14,617 nt of DNA from an uncultured Christensenella sp. Its GTDB lineage: Bacteria > Bacillota > Clostridia > Christensenellales > Borkfalkiaceae. Every line of letters begins with the position of its first letter. The first letter of the stretch is position 1. A model generated the notes under the pieces. It was not told where the DNA came from and made no database searches. It worked only from the letters and a program-made list of their open reading frames with translations. The position numbers and the translations under genes were made by a program. This document shows positions 6,107 through 13,137 of this stretch, in pieces. The stretch lies in NCBI GenBank assembly GCA_910579585.1, contig CAJTVA010000033.1, positions 1-14,617 of the forward strand. Direction: 5' to 3'.

Positions 6107-7852
6107 TTAGCCAGCGTAAGTGAATTCGATATTGCTCAAGGTGATATCGCCGTTAAGACGTCCGCTGTTATCGTTCCATTTACACATAAAAATCTTAAAT
6201 GCAGCGTTCCCGGAAATATTTAATCCGGTTACGTTTACGGTTACGGTATATTGATTATCTTCGTTCAATTCGTAAACGTGGTCGGCATCTTCAACGTGTG
6301 CGGTAATAAAGCCCGCTTCTTTTGCCGTAATGGTAAAACTTGCGCCAGTTATCGTCTTACCGCTTTCAGGCGTGTAGAATACTTGCGTACCCCACCAATT
6401 GCCTTCACCGTTAATTGCCTGAAGGTTCTTTATTATAACGTTACCGTCGGCATCCAAATATGCATCGTCCTTTGCTGCTTCAAAGAAGTAAGCCCATTTG
6501 CCAGCAACATTCTGATTGTTTAACAAATCGGTTCTTGAGTTTTCGGAAGTGATGGTTGCGGTCGTTTCAGACCATCCGGAATTAAGAATTTTATCGGACT
6601 CGCTATATGCTCTTATTCTTACGGTGTAAGTTCCTGCTGCAATCTTGGAAAGGTCAACCACTTCACCGTTTACAGCAATTACCGTTGCAACGGGGTCAGC
6701 AGCGGTTGCAGACTCAAAGAAACCGAGCTGATAAACTTTATCCTCTATCGCACCGTTAGCCGTATCGGTTATGGTAACAACCTTAGTGCCTTCGTCATAG
6801 CTAAACGAAGGAGTTGCAAGTGCGGACTCAGTATTCGCAGTATACACTATATCCTTAAATAAGAATTCAAGGTTCTGACCGGTAAAGCAACTATCGCCTT
6901 CTACGCCAAATTGAATTGATAAGGTAGAACCCTTGTAGCTTTCTACGGTTATGGCGTTTGCACCCGCTACTAACTCTTGCGCAACACCGTTTACTGTAAT
7001 TTTGCCCTCTGAGGGAGCAACTAAGGTGAACGTTACGCCGTGGTCTTTACCTGTCAAATTGTTTTTAAAGAAAAGTTGCACATTCCAGAACTGACCGCCA
7101 GACCAGGAATACTTGATTTTTACGGCTTTATCTTCAAAATTCACACAAGAAGCAACGTTTGCGTCGCTTTCACCGGCATAATAGCACCAACCGCTAACAA
7201 AAGCGTCTTCGCTGCCGGCATTAACCGTAGTTCCTTCCAGAACTTTAACCTTGACGGTTGCTTTTACGTCGCTATTTACCTTTGCGGTGATGGTTGCGTC
7301 GCCGGTTGCTACGGCGGTTACTTTGCCGTTTGCTACGGTTGCAACGCCTGTTGCGCTACTTTCCCAAGTGATTGCGCTACCCTTTGAAGCCGTTGCGGTA
7401 AAAGTAAGCACGTCACCCTCGCCGTATAAATAGTAAGCGTCCGTGCCTACCGCTTCGCCGTTAAGCTTAATTTCTACGGTTTCCGTTGCGGAGCCGCCCG
7501 CTTTGGTTACGGTAACCGCGCAGGTTGCCGTTTTGTCGCCCGCCTTTGCCGTTACGGTTGCAGTACCTTCCGCAACGCCTGTAATAGTACATAGCTTATT
7601 TCCGGTACCGCTGCCGACAACGGTTGCGACGTCGGGTTTATCAACAGTCCATTCAATAGTTTCGGTCGTGGACGAGGTTACATTAACAGTAGCCGTTGCC
7701 CCCTCTTCCACCGATACGGTAGTTTTATCGAGCTTAAGCTCTTTGCCACTGTCGTCGGCGTCGTTACACGCCGCCAGCGAGAAAATCATAACGCCTGCCA
7801 TAAGTGAACAGATAAGCGCTAAGAATTTTCCTAATTTGCCTTTTTTCATCAT
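6107..7852 (-). CDS. Surface lipoprotein with two Big_2 Ig-like domains and two carbohydrate-binding-like modules (paralogue)
   Basis: The product has 581 residues. The ATG at 7852 (ATGATG) follows AGGAGGAG (7858-7865). The signal peptide starts MMKKGKLGKF and ends in the lipobox LAAC, with Cys29 at the same position as in the 1214-3010 product. Two Big_2 domains (about 39-115 and 125-203) carry the GTATVTAKAGDKTATC type of signature. They are followed by a binding-like module (about 207-338, SGWCYYAGES then QFWNVQLFF), an FN3-like stretch (about 347-433) and a second module (about 442-580, GKWAYFFEA then NWWGTQVFY). Aromatic residues repeat at matching places, as in glycan-binding beta-sandwiches. 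No enzymatic motif is seen. It lies 62 nt after the GH16 gene, probably in the same transcript, and is followed by the strong hairpin at 6049-6080. Likely role: capture of the polymer cut by the GH16. The exact CBM family is uncertain. Confidence 0.82.
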   Translation of the reverse strand: MMKKGKLGKFLALICSLMAGVMIFSLAACNDADDSGKELKLDKTTVSVEEGATATVNVTSSTTETIEWTVDKPDVATVVGSGTGNKLCTITGVAEGTATVTAKAGDKTATCAVTVTKAGGSATETVEIKLNGEAVGTDAYYLYGEGDVLTFTATASKGSAITWESSATGVATVANGKVTAVATGDATITAKVNSDVKATVKVKVLEGTTVNAGSEDAFVSGWCYYAGESDANVASCVNFEDKAVKIKYSWSGGQFWNVQLFFKNNLTGKDHGVTFTLVAPSEGKITVNGVAQELVAGANAITVESYKGSTLSIQFGVEGDSCFTGQNLEFLFKDIVYTANTESALATPSFSYDEGTKVVTITDTANGAIEDKVYQLGFFESATAADPVATVIAVNGEVVDLSKIAAGTYTVRIRAYSESDKILNSGWSETTATITSENSRTDLLNNQNVAGKWAYFFEAAKDDAYLDADGNVIIKNLQAINGEGNWWGTQVFYTPESGKTITGASFTITAKEAGFITAHVEDADHVYELNEDNQYTVTVNVTGLNISGNAAFKIFMCKWNDNSGRLNGDITLSNIEFTYAG

Positions 7853-7914
7853 TTTTTCTCCTCCTGAACTTTATATGAATCTACTTTCGTAGTACTCACC
7901 TTTGTTAACAGCCT

Positions 7915-9330
7915 TTAAACCTTTTCGTAAACCCTTACGTAGTCGACGTACATACTTGCGGAAGCGAAGCTTGCGTCGGGTGCAACTCCGCCGTCGTAAT
8001 TGCCGCCTACCGCGAGGTTGAAAATAATATAGAAAGGTTTATCGAACGGCATTGACTGCCCTTGATTGCTTGCATCCTGCGACCACCATCTGTTTTTGGT
8101 TACGGTCAAAACACTTTGTCCGTCCACGTACCAGGTTATCGCGTCCGCCGTCCAGTCGACAGCGTAGGTGTGCCATTGGTCGGTATTCGAAGAAAGCGTT
8201 GTTTCTTGGGTCACATAGTCGTGCGCGTCCCACGCTTTGCCGAAGTGAAGGGTCGTATCGACTTTGTTGTTTAACCTGCCCTTTGCTTCCATAATGTCGA
8301 TTTCGCCGTTTGCGGGCCAACCGCCGTATTCGTTTTCAATCGAATTAGGATTAGGAGGTTGCGGAAGCATCCAGAACGCGGGCCACATACCGTTACCCGT
8401 AGGGGTCTTTATTCTCGCTTCAAAATAACCGTAAGTAAAGCTTGCCTTGTCACGGGTTAAAATTCTGCCCGAGGTATAAGCTCTATCGCCCATATTCTGC
8501 TTTTTTGCAGTTATTTTAAGCGCGCCGTCAGTAACGGAAACTGCATCCTGCGTGTAATATTGAAGCTCGTCGTTTCCCCAATAATTGACGTTGTGGTCTG
8601 CACCGTTAAACGAACCGTACTGGTCGCACGTGCCCGTCTGATAGCCCCATTTGGAGGTATTAAGAGAAGTTCCGTTGAACTCGTCGTACCACACAAGGTT
8701 GTAACCGGGCTTTTGCGCACCCGCAGGGGCGGTTTCGGTAACCGTTATTTCGCAACTTGCAATCGCCGTGCCCGTGGTTACGGTAATAGTGGTTTTACCC
8801 ACCGTTTTAGCCGTGACTTTACCGTTCGAAACCGTTGCAACCGTTTTGTTGGAAGAATCCCAAATGATTTCCGCGCCTTCAACGGACGATTTTGCAACAA
8901 GCGTTACGGAATTGCCCACCTCTAAGCTTAAAGTCGACAAAGAAAGCACCAGCGTTTCGGTATCGGTGCTACCGCCGTCGACAGGCGCGTCGTTTACCTT
9001 TATGTTGCAGACTGCCATCACCGAATCAGTCGCCGCCATAATAATTGCTTCGCCCTTGGCAACGCCGGTAACCAAACCGTTAACTACCGTAGCAACCGCT
9101 GTATTGCTGGAATCCCACGATACGTTGCCGCCGTCGGTTGAAGTTGCCTGAAGCTGAACCGTATCGCCCACGGCAAGAGATATATCCGACTGCGAAATAT
9201 AAACGGCGGGTTCCGAATTACCGTTTCCGCCGTTACCTGAACCGAAAAGTTCGCAACCGCTAAAAGAAAAAGTAACAATTACAGCCGCCAAAATCCCGAA
9301 TACTATTTTTTTAAAATTCTTAACTTTCAT
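7915..9330 (-). CDS. GH16 laminarinase-type endo-beta-glucanase lipoprotein with two Big_2 domains
   Basis: This is a 471-residue lipoprotein: signal peptide MKVKNFKKIVFGILAAVIVT, lipobox SFSGC, lipidated Cys26, then a Gly/Asn-rich linker. Big_2 domains lie at about 42-113 and 126-198. The GH16 domain fills about 208-471, with LVWYDEFNG (212-220), YGYFEARIKTP (300-310), GMWPAFWMLPQ (314-324) and the catalytic GEIDIMEAKG, giving nucleophile Glu343, Asp345 and acid/base Glu348. It ends in the usual strand YVDYVRVYEK. The ExDxxE spacing with the extra Met is the bulged form of laminarinases and bacterial beta-1,3(-1,4)-glucanases, so internal beta-1,3-glucan cleavage outside the cell is the best prediction; exact substrate is uncertain. 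The start ATG has only a weak nearby GGTAG and a GGAG 16 nt upstream, unlike the strong sites of its neighbours. Its leader contains three hairpins behind its own promoter. Confidence 0.93.
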   Translation of the reverse strand: MKVKNFKKIVFGILAAVIVTFSFSGCELFGSGNGGNGNSEPAVYISQSDISLAVGDTVQLQATSTDGGNVSWDSSNTAVATVVNGLVTGVAKGEAIIMAATDSVMAVCNIKVNDAPVDGGSTDTETLVLSLSTLSLEVGNSVTLVAKSSVEGAEIIWDSSNKTVATVSNGKVTAKTVGKTTITVTTGTAIASCEITVTETAPAGAQKPGYNLVWYDEFNGTSLNTSKWGYQTGTCDQYGSFNGADHNVNYWGNDELQYYTQDAVSVTDGALKITAKKQNMGDRAYTSGRILTRDKASFTYGYFEARIKTPTGNGMWPAFWMLPQPPNPNSIENEYGGWPANGEIDIMEAKGRLNNKVDTTLHFGKAWDAHDYVTQETTLSSNTDQWHTYAVDWTADAITWYVDGQSVLTVTKNRWWSQDASNQGQSMPFDKPFYIIFNLAVGGNYDGGVAPDASFASASMYVDYVRVYEKV

Positions 9331-9372
9331 AAATCTACCGCGTTTCTCCGTAAACTATTAATGTTTTTTTCT

Positions 9373-9442
9373 ACTTGCCTATTTTATAGGCAAGTAAAGG
9401 GGTACCCCTTTACTTTATTTTCCGCATATCACCAAGTGATAT
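9373..9442 (-). promoter_or_regulatory. Leader of the GH16 gene: three tandem hairpins including a 24-bp perfect palindrome
   Basis: In the transcript order of the minus strand there are three elements. ATATCAC/GTGATAT with loop TTG lies at 9442-9426. A perfect 24-bp palindrome with half AAGTAAAGGGGT lies at 9392-9415. ACTTGCCTAT/ATAGGCAAGT with a 3-nt loop lies at 9395-9373. The last two share AAGT (9392-9395), so their outer base pairs compete. In the minus direction no U-tract follows either one, so they are not terminators of the gene's own leader; in the plus direction TTTATTTT (9414-9421) follows the palindrome. They could stabilise the mRNA, bind a regulator as DNA, or stop antisense transcription. 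No known riboswitch is recognised. Confidence 0.6.
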
Positions 9443-9471
9443 TTAAACGAATGCGATATTCTACATTCATT

Positions 9472-9519
9472 ACTATATCACACGATTTTGAAGATATCAA
9501 GAGTTTTTTTAATTTTTTT
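9472..9519 (-). promoter_or_regulatory. Promoter of the GH16-lipoprotein-GH3-lipoprotein unit, with UP-like A/T tracts
   Basis: On the minus strand TTGATA (9500-9495), a 17-nt spacer and TATAGT (9477-9472) each match consensus at 5 of 6. A run of seven A, two T and seven A (9519-9504) ends 3 nt before the -35, like an UP element. The predicted start near 9465 leaves a leader of about 135 nt before the GH16 ATG. The gap 9331-9550 contains this promoter, the leader hairpins and no gene. Confidence 0.7.
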
Positions 9520-9550
9520 GTAATTAATTAAATTTTATTGTGATTTATTA

Positions 9551-11560
9551 TCACCGCTTTGGTAAATATTGCTCTAAAACCGAAACGCGATTATCCGACG
9601 TGACAGCTCCGCCCGTACCGTTTACAATACTTTTTATTGATGAATCCGCATTGCCGCTTAACCATACCGTTACCATATGGTTTAACTCTATACCCGAGGT
9701 TGCGGGGCATACGATTGCGTTGTCGAGCGTTACGGCGGAATCGCGCAAGTACGCATAAACGCCGAGCGAATATGCTTTATGCGAAGTAACTTTTTCGGAT
9801 ACGAAATAGCTCGCATAGCCGTTTACCGCGCCGTCGGGCGACCAGCTTGCCGCGTTTGGAACGTCATAAGGAAGTTCGGACTGGTAAAAATAAGTCGTTC
9901 CGCCGTTTCCGTTCCAGACAGTCTGATATTTTTGAAAATGCTCTACGAACAAGCCGTAGAAAGTTGCGTTATCGCCGTTTACGATAATACCCGTATCAGC
10001 CACGTTGTTATTCCAGCCTACGCCGTCCCAGTGGTCGGCGCGCCATATCCAGAAGTTGTCGCCGATAACGTTATTGCTGTTTATAATTACGCAAGCGTCA
10101 ACCGAAGTATCGGCTTCTTTCGCGCCGCCTACGCGGAAAAACAGGTCTGCAAGCACCGAAGGCTTTGAAGAATGGTCTTTATTACAATCTTTCTCCCCTA
10201 CCTCCAAAAGAGTTTCGGTACGCTTGCCCGCGTCGAAAAGCACGCCGCCGATACAGATATTATCAGTATCTGCAATTCTCATAAGCGTATCCGCGTTATC
10301 GTCGGTAGGGCGGAGAGTCGCAAGCCCCAAGCCCAGAACAACCGTATTTGCATTCTCTATTTTAATGGGCGCGTCGAGTTCGTATACGCCTGCCGTAAGA
10401 ATAAGGTTTTTCCCTTCCGCAAGAGCCGCGTTTATGGTCGCGGCGGTATCCCTGTCGCTACGCGCCACGTAGAACTTGTCGAGCGACAGATATTCGCCTT
10501 TCGTTTCAGACCAGCTTACTCCGCGCGTGTTATCGTCCGCGTCGGGAACAAACACGCGGTATCCGAGAACCGAATCATAAGTCAAAAAGGGCTTTTCACG
10601 GACAGCGCCGCTATTTTCTATATTGGTGTAATTGTTACTTGTACCCGACCATACGTTCTGCGGAATACGATTGCCGTCAACGCCGACGAAAGCCGTATTC
10701 CACACGCAACCCGACCAATTGCCGAAAGATGCGTTTCTGGAAAACCACTGTTGCTGAGAACCGGAATTCACCGTTCCGTCAACCTTTGTATCCGCCAGGA
10801 ACCCGCCCGAGGTCGAGCCGCTGCCCGATAATTTCATATCTCCTTTAACGTGAACGCGCCTTAAACTTGTCGCCTGAGATACCGACCACAGCATATTTCC
10901 GTTTACAGTTAAATTTTCGACGGTGCGCCAGAAGTTACAAAGCGAAATGGGCGCGTCGGCGCTTATTTTTGAAACCGTAACGTCGTCGGGCGATAAGCCA
11001 AGCCCGGAAAGCGCCGTGTAATAGCCTATGTTAATATTCAGGTTATAATCGCCGGGTTTAAACAGAGCCGCAAATCTTTCTTCCGTGAACTCGCCGCGGG
11101 CACGGCCTTGCGCCCCTTCCTTAGTTCCGTCCGTCTTATTATAGAATGCGTCCAACTCCTCCTGTATCTTCGCAGGGTCGTCCGTGGGCGCGTACACGCA
11201 CGTGTTTTCGCCGAAAAGTTCGGTTTCCAAGCTGTACGTGCCGATAACTACGCTTTCTCCGCTATCCGTAAACGCCGTTATTCTGTAATACGAATTTATA
11301 TCGTTCGTTACGTACTCGGTTGCGGAACCCGAGCTTACGAAGTCAAGATACTCGTAGTCGCCGTATTTCGACGGAGCTTTTTCTATCGAATAGCCGTTTG
11401 CCCCGTCGAATTTATCCCAACGCACGGTCGCCGTGTTGCCGTTCACGGTAAAATTCGAATCTGCTACGCCGTTACCGTCTTCGGAGCCGTCGTCGCACGC
11501 GGTTAAACCCGTAACCATAAGCGCGGCAAAAATTACTGATAACGTTTTTTTAACTTTCAC
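9551..11560 (-). CDS. Right-handed beta-helix lipoprotein, GH55-like or pectate-lyase-3-like; candidate glycan-active enzyme
   Basis: The product has 669 residues from a GTG at 11560, with GAGGGGGG (11567-11574) 6 nt upstream. The signal peptide ends in lipobox LTAC, Cys22. An FN3 domain follows (about 36-112). The rest resembles a double parallel beta-helix: half one about 120-300 (NFWRTVENLTVNGN, SGSQQQWFSRNASFGNWSG) and half two about 360-650 (VARSDRDTAATINAALAEGKN, NTVVLGLGLATL, WIWRADHWDGVGWNNN, VEHFQKYQTVWNGNGG). I recall close relatives in actinobacteria, usually named 'coagulation factor 5/8 type' or 'adenylyl cyclase' by error-prone annotation. The two-helix layout recalls GH55 exo-beta-1,3-glucanases, and the GH16/GH3 neighbours make beta-1,3-glucan a sensible substrate, but I cannot point to the catalytic acid. 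It has its own promoter and is the first gene of the locus. Confidence 0.75.
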   Translation of the reverse strand: MKVKKTLSVIFAALMVTGLTACDDGSEDGNGVADSNFTVNGNTATVRWDKFDGANGYSIEKAPSKYGDYEYLDFVSSGSATEYVTNDINSYYRITAFTDSGESVVIGTYSLETELFGENTCVYAPTDDPAKIQEELDAFYNKTDGTKEGAQGRARGEFTEERFAALFKPGDYNLNINIGYYTALSGLGLSPDDVTVSKISADAPISLCNFWRTVENLTVNGNMLWSVSQATSLRRVHVKGDMKLSGSGSTSGGFLADTKVDGTVNSGSQQQWFSRNASFGNWSGCVWNTAFVGVDGNRIPQNVWSGTSNNYTNIENSGAVREKPFLTYDSVLGYRVFVPDADDNTRGVSWSETKGEYLSLDKFYVARSDRDTAATINAALAEGKNLILTAGVYELDAPIKIENANTVVLGLGLATLRPTDDNADTLMRIADTDNICIGGVLFDAGKRTETLLEVGEKDCNKDHSSKPSVLADLFFRVGGAKEADTSVDACVIINSNNVIGDNFWIWRADHWDGVGWNNNVADTGIIVNGDNATFYGLFVEHFQKYQTVWNGNGGTTYFYQSELPYDVPNAASWSPDGAVNGYASYFVSEKVTSHKAYSLGVYAYLRDSAVTLDNAIVCPATSGIELNHMVTVWLSGNADSSIKSIVNGTGGAVTSDNRVSVLEQYLPKR

Positions 11561-11634
11561 GTTGTACCCCCCTCGGCGCGTCGAATGCGACGTTATAGTC
11601 GAATTCCGCGTTCGTCATATTACAAAAATTATCT

Positions 11635-11658
11635 TCGTAATTCAACGAAATATTACGA
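11635..11658. promoter_or_regulatory. Inverted repeat downstream of the beta-helix gene promoter; candidate operator
   Basis: TCGTAAT (11635-11641) and ATTACGA (11652-11658) are exact inverted copies separated by 10 bp, centred about 25 bp downstream of the -10 box. A repressor bound here would block transcription of the first glycan-locus gene. Arms of 7 bp in an AT-rich stretch could be chance. Confidence 0.35.
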
Positions 11659-11671
11659 TTTTTATACTCAG

Positions 11672-11700
11672 ATATTATCACGGGTTTTGCTACAAGTCAA
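11672..11700 (-). promoter_or_regulatory. Candidate promoter of the beta-helix lipoprotein gene
   Basis: On the minus strand TTGACT (11700-11695) is followed at 17 nt by TAATAT (11677-11672), or at 15 nt by GATAAT (11679-11674). The -35 matches 5 of 6. Initiation near 11665 would give a leader of about 105 nt before the GTG start at 11560. Nothing else in 11561-11671 looks coding. Confidence 0.55.
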
Positions 11701-11718
11701 TAATTTAATAAAAATATT

Positions 11719-11754
11719 GCCGCCCGCGCATTGGTTATGCGCCGACGGCTTTTT
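11719..11754. terminator. Bidirectional terminator after the 84-residue protein gene
   Basis: GCGCAT (11726-11731) and ATGCGC (11737-11742) form the inner stem with a 5-nt loop. GCCG (11719-11722) and CGGC (11746-11749) extend it past a 3x3 internal loop. TTTTT (11750-11754) follows on the plus strand, and AATATTTTTATT follows on the minus strand, where the 11760-12014 gene ends 6 nt before the hairpin. Confidence 0.65.
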
Positions 11755-11759
11755 AAAAT

Positions 11760-12014
11760 TTACAGCGGCTTTTCCACAAACCACCTGTTCGTCTGCCTGT
11801 CGAGATAAACGGTTTTCGCCTTACCCATTATTCTGACCCTGTACCTCCGCGTAAGAATTCCGCCCGTATGTTGGGGCGGAGCGTTGCGCTCGTCGAAGAT
11901 TTTATCTATGTCGAAACGCGTTCCGTCCGTCCACTCCAAAGCGACGGGCTTCATACCGCCGTCGTCGTTGACGTACAGGAACATTGCGACAAACACCTTT
12001 TCGTATTTTACCAT
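11760..12014 (-). CDS. Small conserved-type hypothetical protein (84 aa)
   Basis: The product begins MVKYEKVFVAMFLYVNDDGG and ends KTVYLDRQTNRWFVEKPL. It has no membrane segment, signal peptide or cysteine, and mixes short beta-like strands with many charged residues. The pattern (YEKV, about 20 residues, LEWTDGTRFDIDKI, then RYRVRI and a terminal NRWFVE) recalls a family of about 75-90 residues in Clostridia that I associate with neighbours of DNA polymerase IV genes; I cannot confirm that here and no polymerase is in the window. No Shine-Dalgarno site precedes the ATG, and the start codon sits inside the 17-bp palindrome at 12011-12027. The true gene is likely, since it has coding-like composition, fills the gap and is followed at once by a terminator. 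Function unknown. Confidence 0.7.
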   Translation of the reverse strand: MVKYEKVFVAMFLYVNDDGGMKPVALEWTDGTRFDIDKIFDERNAPPQHTGGILTRRYRVRIMGKAKTVYLDRQTNRWFVEKPL

Positions 12015-12027
12015 ACTGTCAGTATGG
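12011..12027. promoter_or_regulatory. 17-bp palindrome overlapping the start codon of the small protein gene; candidate operator
   Basis: CCATACTGTCAGTATGG is an 8-bp inverted repeat around one central T. The minus-strand ATG occupies 12014-12012, inside the left arm. A dimeric repressor bound here would block both transcription and the start region. It does not match the Firmicute LexA box (GAAC-N4-GTTC). Confidence 0.5.
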
Positions 12028-12080
12028 GTAAAACCGTCGTCGTATATTTAAGTTAACTTTTATAAAAGGTTTGCTTTTTG

Positions 12081-12109
12081 TTGCTTTTAGTTCCTTTTTG
12101 GTGTAAAAT
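12081..12109 (+). promoter_or_regulatory. Candidate promoter of the response regulator gene
   Basis: TTGCTT (12081-12086), a 17-nt spacer and TAAAAT (12104-12109) lie 21 nt before the ATG at 12131. The -10 matches 5 of 6 and the -35 only 3 of 6, so an activator or autoregulation may be needed. The spacer is very T-rich. Confidence 0.5.
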
Positions 12110-12130
12110 GGCAAAAAAAGGCGAAACAGA

Positions 12131-12916
12131 ATGAGAAGCAAATTAGAAATACTGATTGTTGAAGACGACGAAATCGCTTGCAGAGAGCTTATTGACGAAA
12201 TAGATAAAAATCCCGAAGACTTCTTTCTTATAGATTACACAAACAACTCTTTAAAGGCATTCGACTTAGTGATGGAAACCCAGCCCGACGCGGTGATACT
12301 TGACCTGGAATTGCACCGCGGCGGTGGCAGCGGGCTTGACTTCCTTAAAAAAGTTCAGGAAGCCGCTTTGGACCACCCGCCCTATATTCTGATTACGACG
12401 AATAACATAAGCGCCATAACACACAAGACGGCAAGAGGGCTGGGCGCGGACTTCATTTTAACCAAAACACAGGAAGGCTACTCCGCGAAAGACGCTTTTA
12501 ATTTACTTAAAGCGACCAAATCGGTTATTTTAAGCAGAAAATCTGATAAAAAGCCGTTTATTTCGAACGAAAACTCCGCACAGACAGAGAAAAGAGTTTT
12601 AAAGCTTATCAACGAAGAACTGCTAAGAATCGGCATAAACCCCAAATGCGTAGGCTTTAAATACCTTTCAGACGCGATAGCGTTGACGATAAAGGGTCCC
12701 ATACAACACATCTGCAACGTTATCGGTAAAAAATACAAAAAAACCGAAAGCAGTGTTGAAAGAGCTATGCAGAACGCAATCAACAGAACCTGGAACGTTT
12801 CCGACATAAACGAGCTTTTGAAGCTTTACACGGCAAGAATCGGTTCGGATAAAGGCACCCCCACCGTTACGGAATTTATCTTCTATTACGCAAACAAAGT
12901 CCAAAACAGTTTATAA
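12131..12916 (+). CDS. Response regulator with a Spo0A-type DNA-binding domain
   Basis: The product has 261 residues. The receiver domain (about 4-130) keeps the acidic pocket EDD (11-13), phospho-acceptor Asp58 in VILDLEL, the switch Thr89 and the conserved Lys112. After a Ser/Asn/Lys linker (131-150) the C-terminal domain (about 152-261) matches the Spo0A effector fold: VGFKYLSDAI (174-183), KKYKKTESSVERAMQNAI (200-217), an N-x-x-W-like turn, then KGTPTVTEFI (241-250), equal to KGKPTNSEFI in Spo0A. It is about the length of Spo0A (260-270), but the recognition helix reads ESSVERAMQNAI instead of PSRVERAIRHAI, so it is best called a Spo0A-like paralogue and not the sporulation master regulator. 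A kinase gene follows 221 nt downstream on the same strand, beyond a terminator. AAGG (12118-12121) is a modest ribosome binding site. Probable partner: the kinase at 13138. Confidence 0.85.
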   Translation: MRSKLEILIVEDDEIACRELIDEIDKNPEDFFLIDYTNNSLKAFDLVMETQPDAVILDLELHRGGGSGLDFLKKVQEAALDHPPYILITTNNISAITHKTARGLGADFILTKTQEGYSAKDAFNLLKATKSVILSRKSDKKPFISNENSAQTEKRVLKLINEELLRIGINPKCVGFKYLSDAIALTIKGPIQHICNVIGKKYKKTESSVERAMQNAINRTWNVSDINELLKLYTARIGSDKGTPTVTEFIFYYANKVQNSL

Positions 12917-12918
12917 GA

Positions 12919-12950
12919 AAAAAGAGTTACACAGCCTAGTAACTCTTTTT
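12919..12950. terminator. Strong bidirectional intrinsic terminator after the response regulator gene
   Basis: AAAAAGAGTTAC (12919-12930) and GTAACTCTTTTT (12939-12950) form a 12-bp stem with an 8-nt loop. The stem itself carries the A- and T-runs, so it works in both directions. It begins 2 nt after the stop codon and would also end any minus-strand transcript of the small ORF at 12977-13030. Confidence 0.9.
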
Positions 12951-12976
12951 CCTAATTAAATTGTCGTAAGTTTAGC

Positions 12977-13030
12977 TTACCAGCTTAATGACCACAAAAG
13001 ATATTTTAAAAAATCCCAGAAGCTCTTCAT
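12977..13030 (-). CDS. Possible 17-residue membrane-active peptide gene
   Basis: The minus strand encodes MKSFWDFLKYLLWSLSW followed by TAA. A very strong Shine-Dalgarno-like run, GAGGAGGAGGA (13053-13043), lies 12 nt before the ATG, slightly farther than ideal, and no other gene uses it. TATAAT occurs upstream on the same strand at about 13068-13073 but has no clear -35. The peptide has three Trp, many Leu and net charge near +1, and could form an amphipathic helix. The bidirectional terminator at 12919-12950 would end the transcript. It lies between a response regulator and a GHKL kinase, where small signal peptides often occur, but it has no Cys and no AgrB-like processing protein is present. 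It may be chance. Confidence 0.35.
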   Translation of the reverse strand: MKSFWDFLKYLLWSLSW

Positions 13031-13137
13031 AATAAGTCGTTATCCTCCTCCTCTTTTTTAGTGAAATTATAAATTTCCTAAAAGAATAATGATATTGGAA
13101 ACTGTCTTAAGCTTTTTGGGGTATTTTGTTACTTTTT

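Noticed and set aside
9392..9421. Palindrome plus TTTATTTT as a plus-strand terminator
   Set aside because: No plus-strand gene lies upstream that would need it, and in the sense direction of the GH16 gene there is no U-tract, so it is listed as a leader element and not as a terminator.
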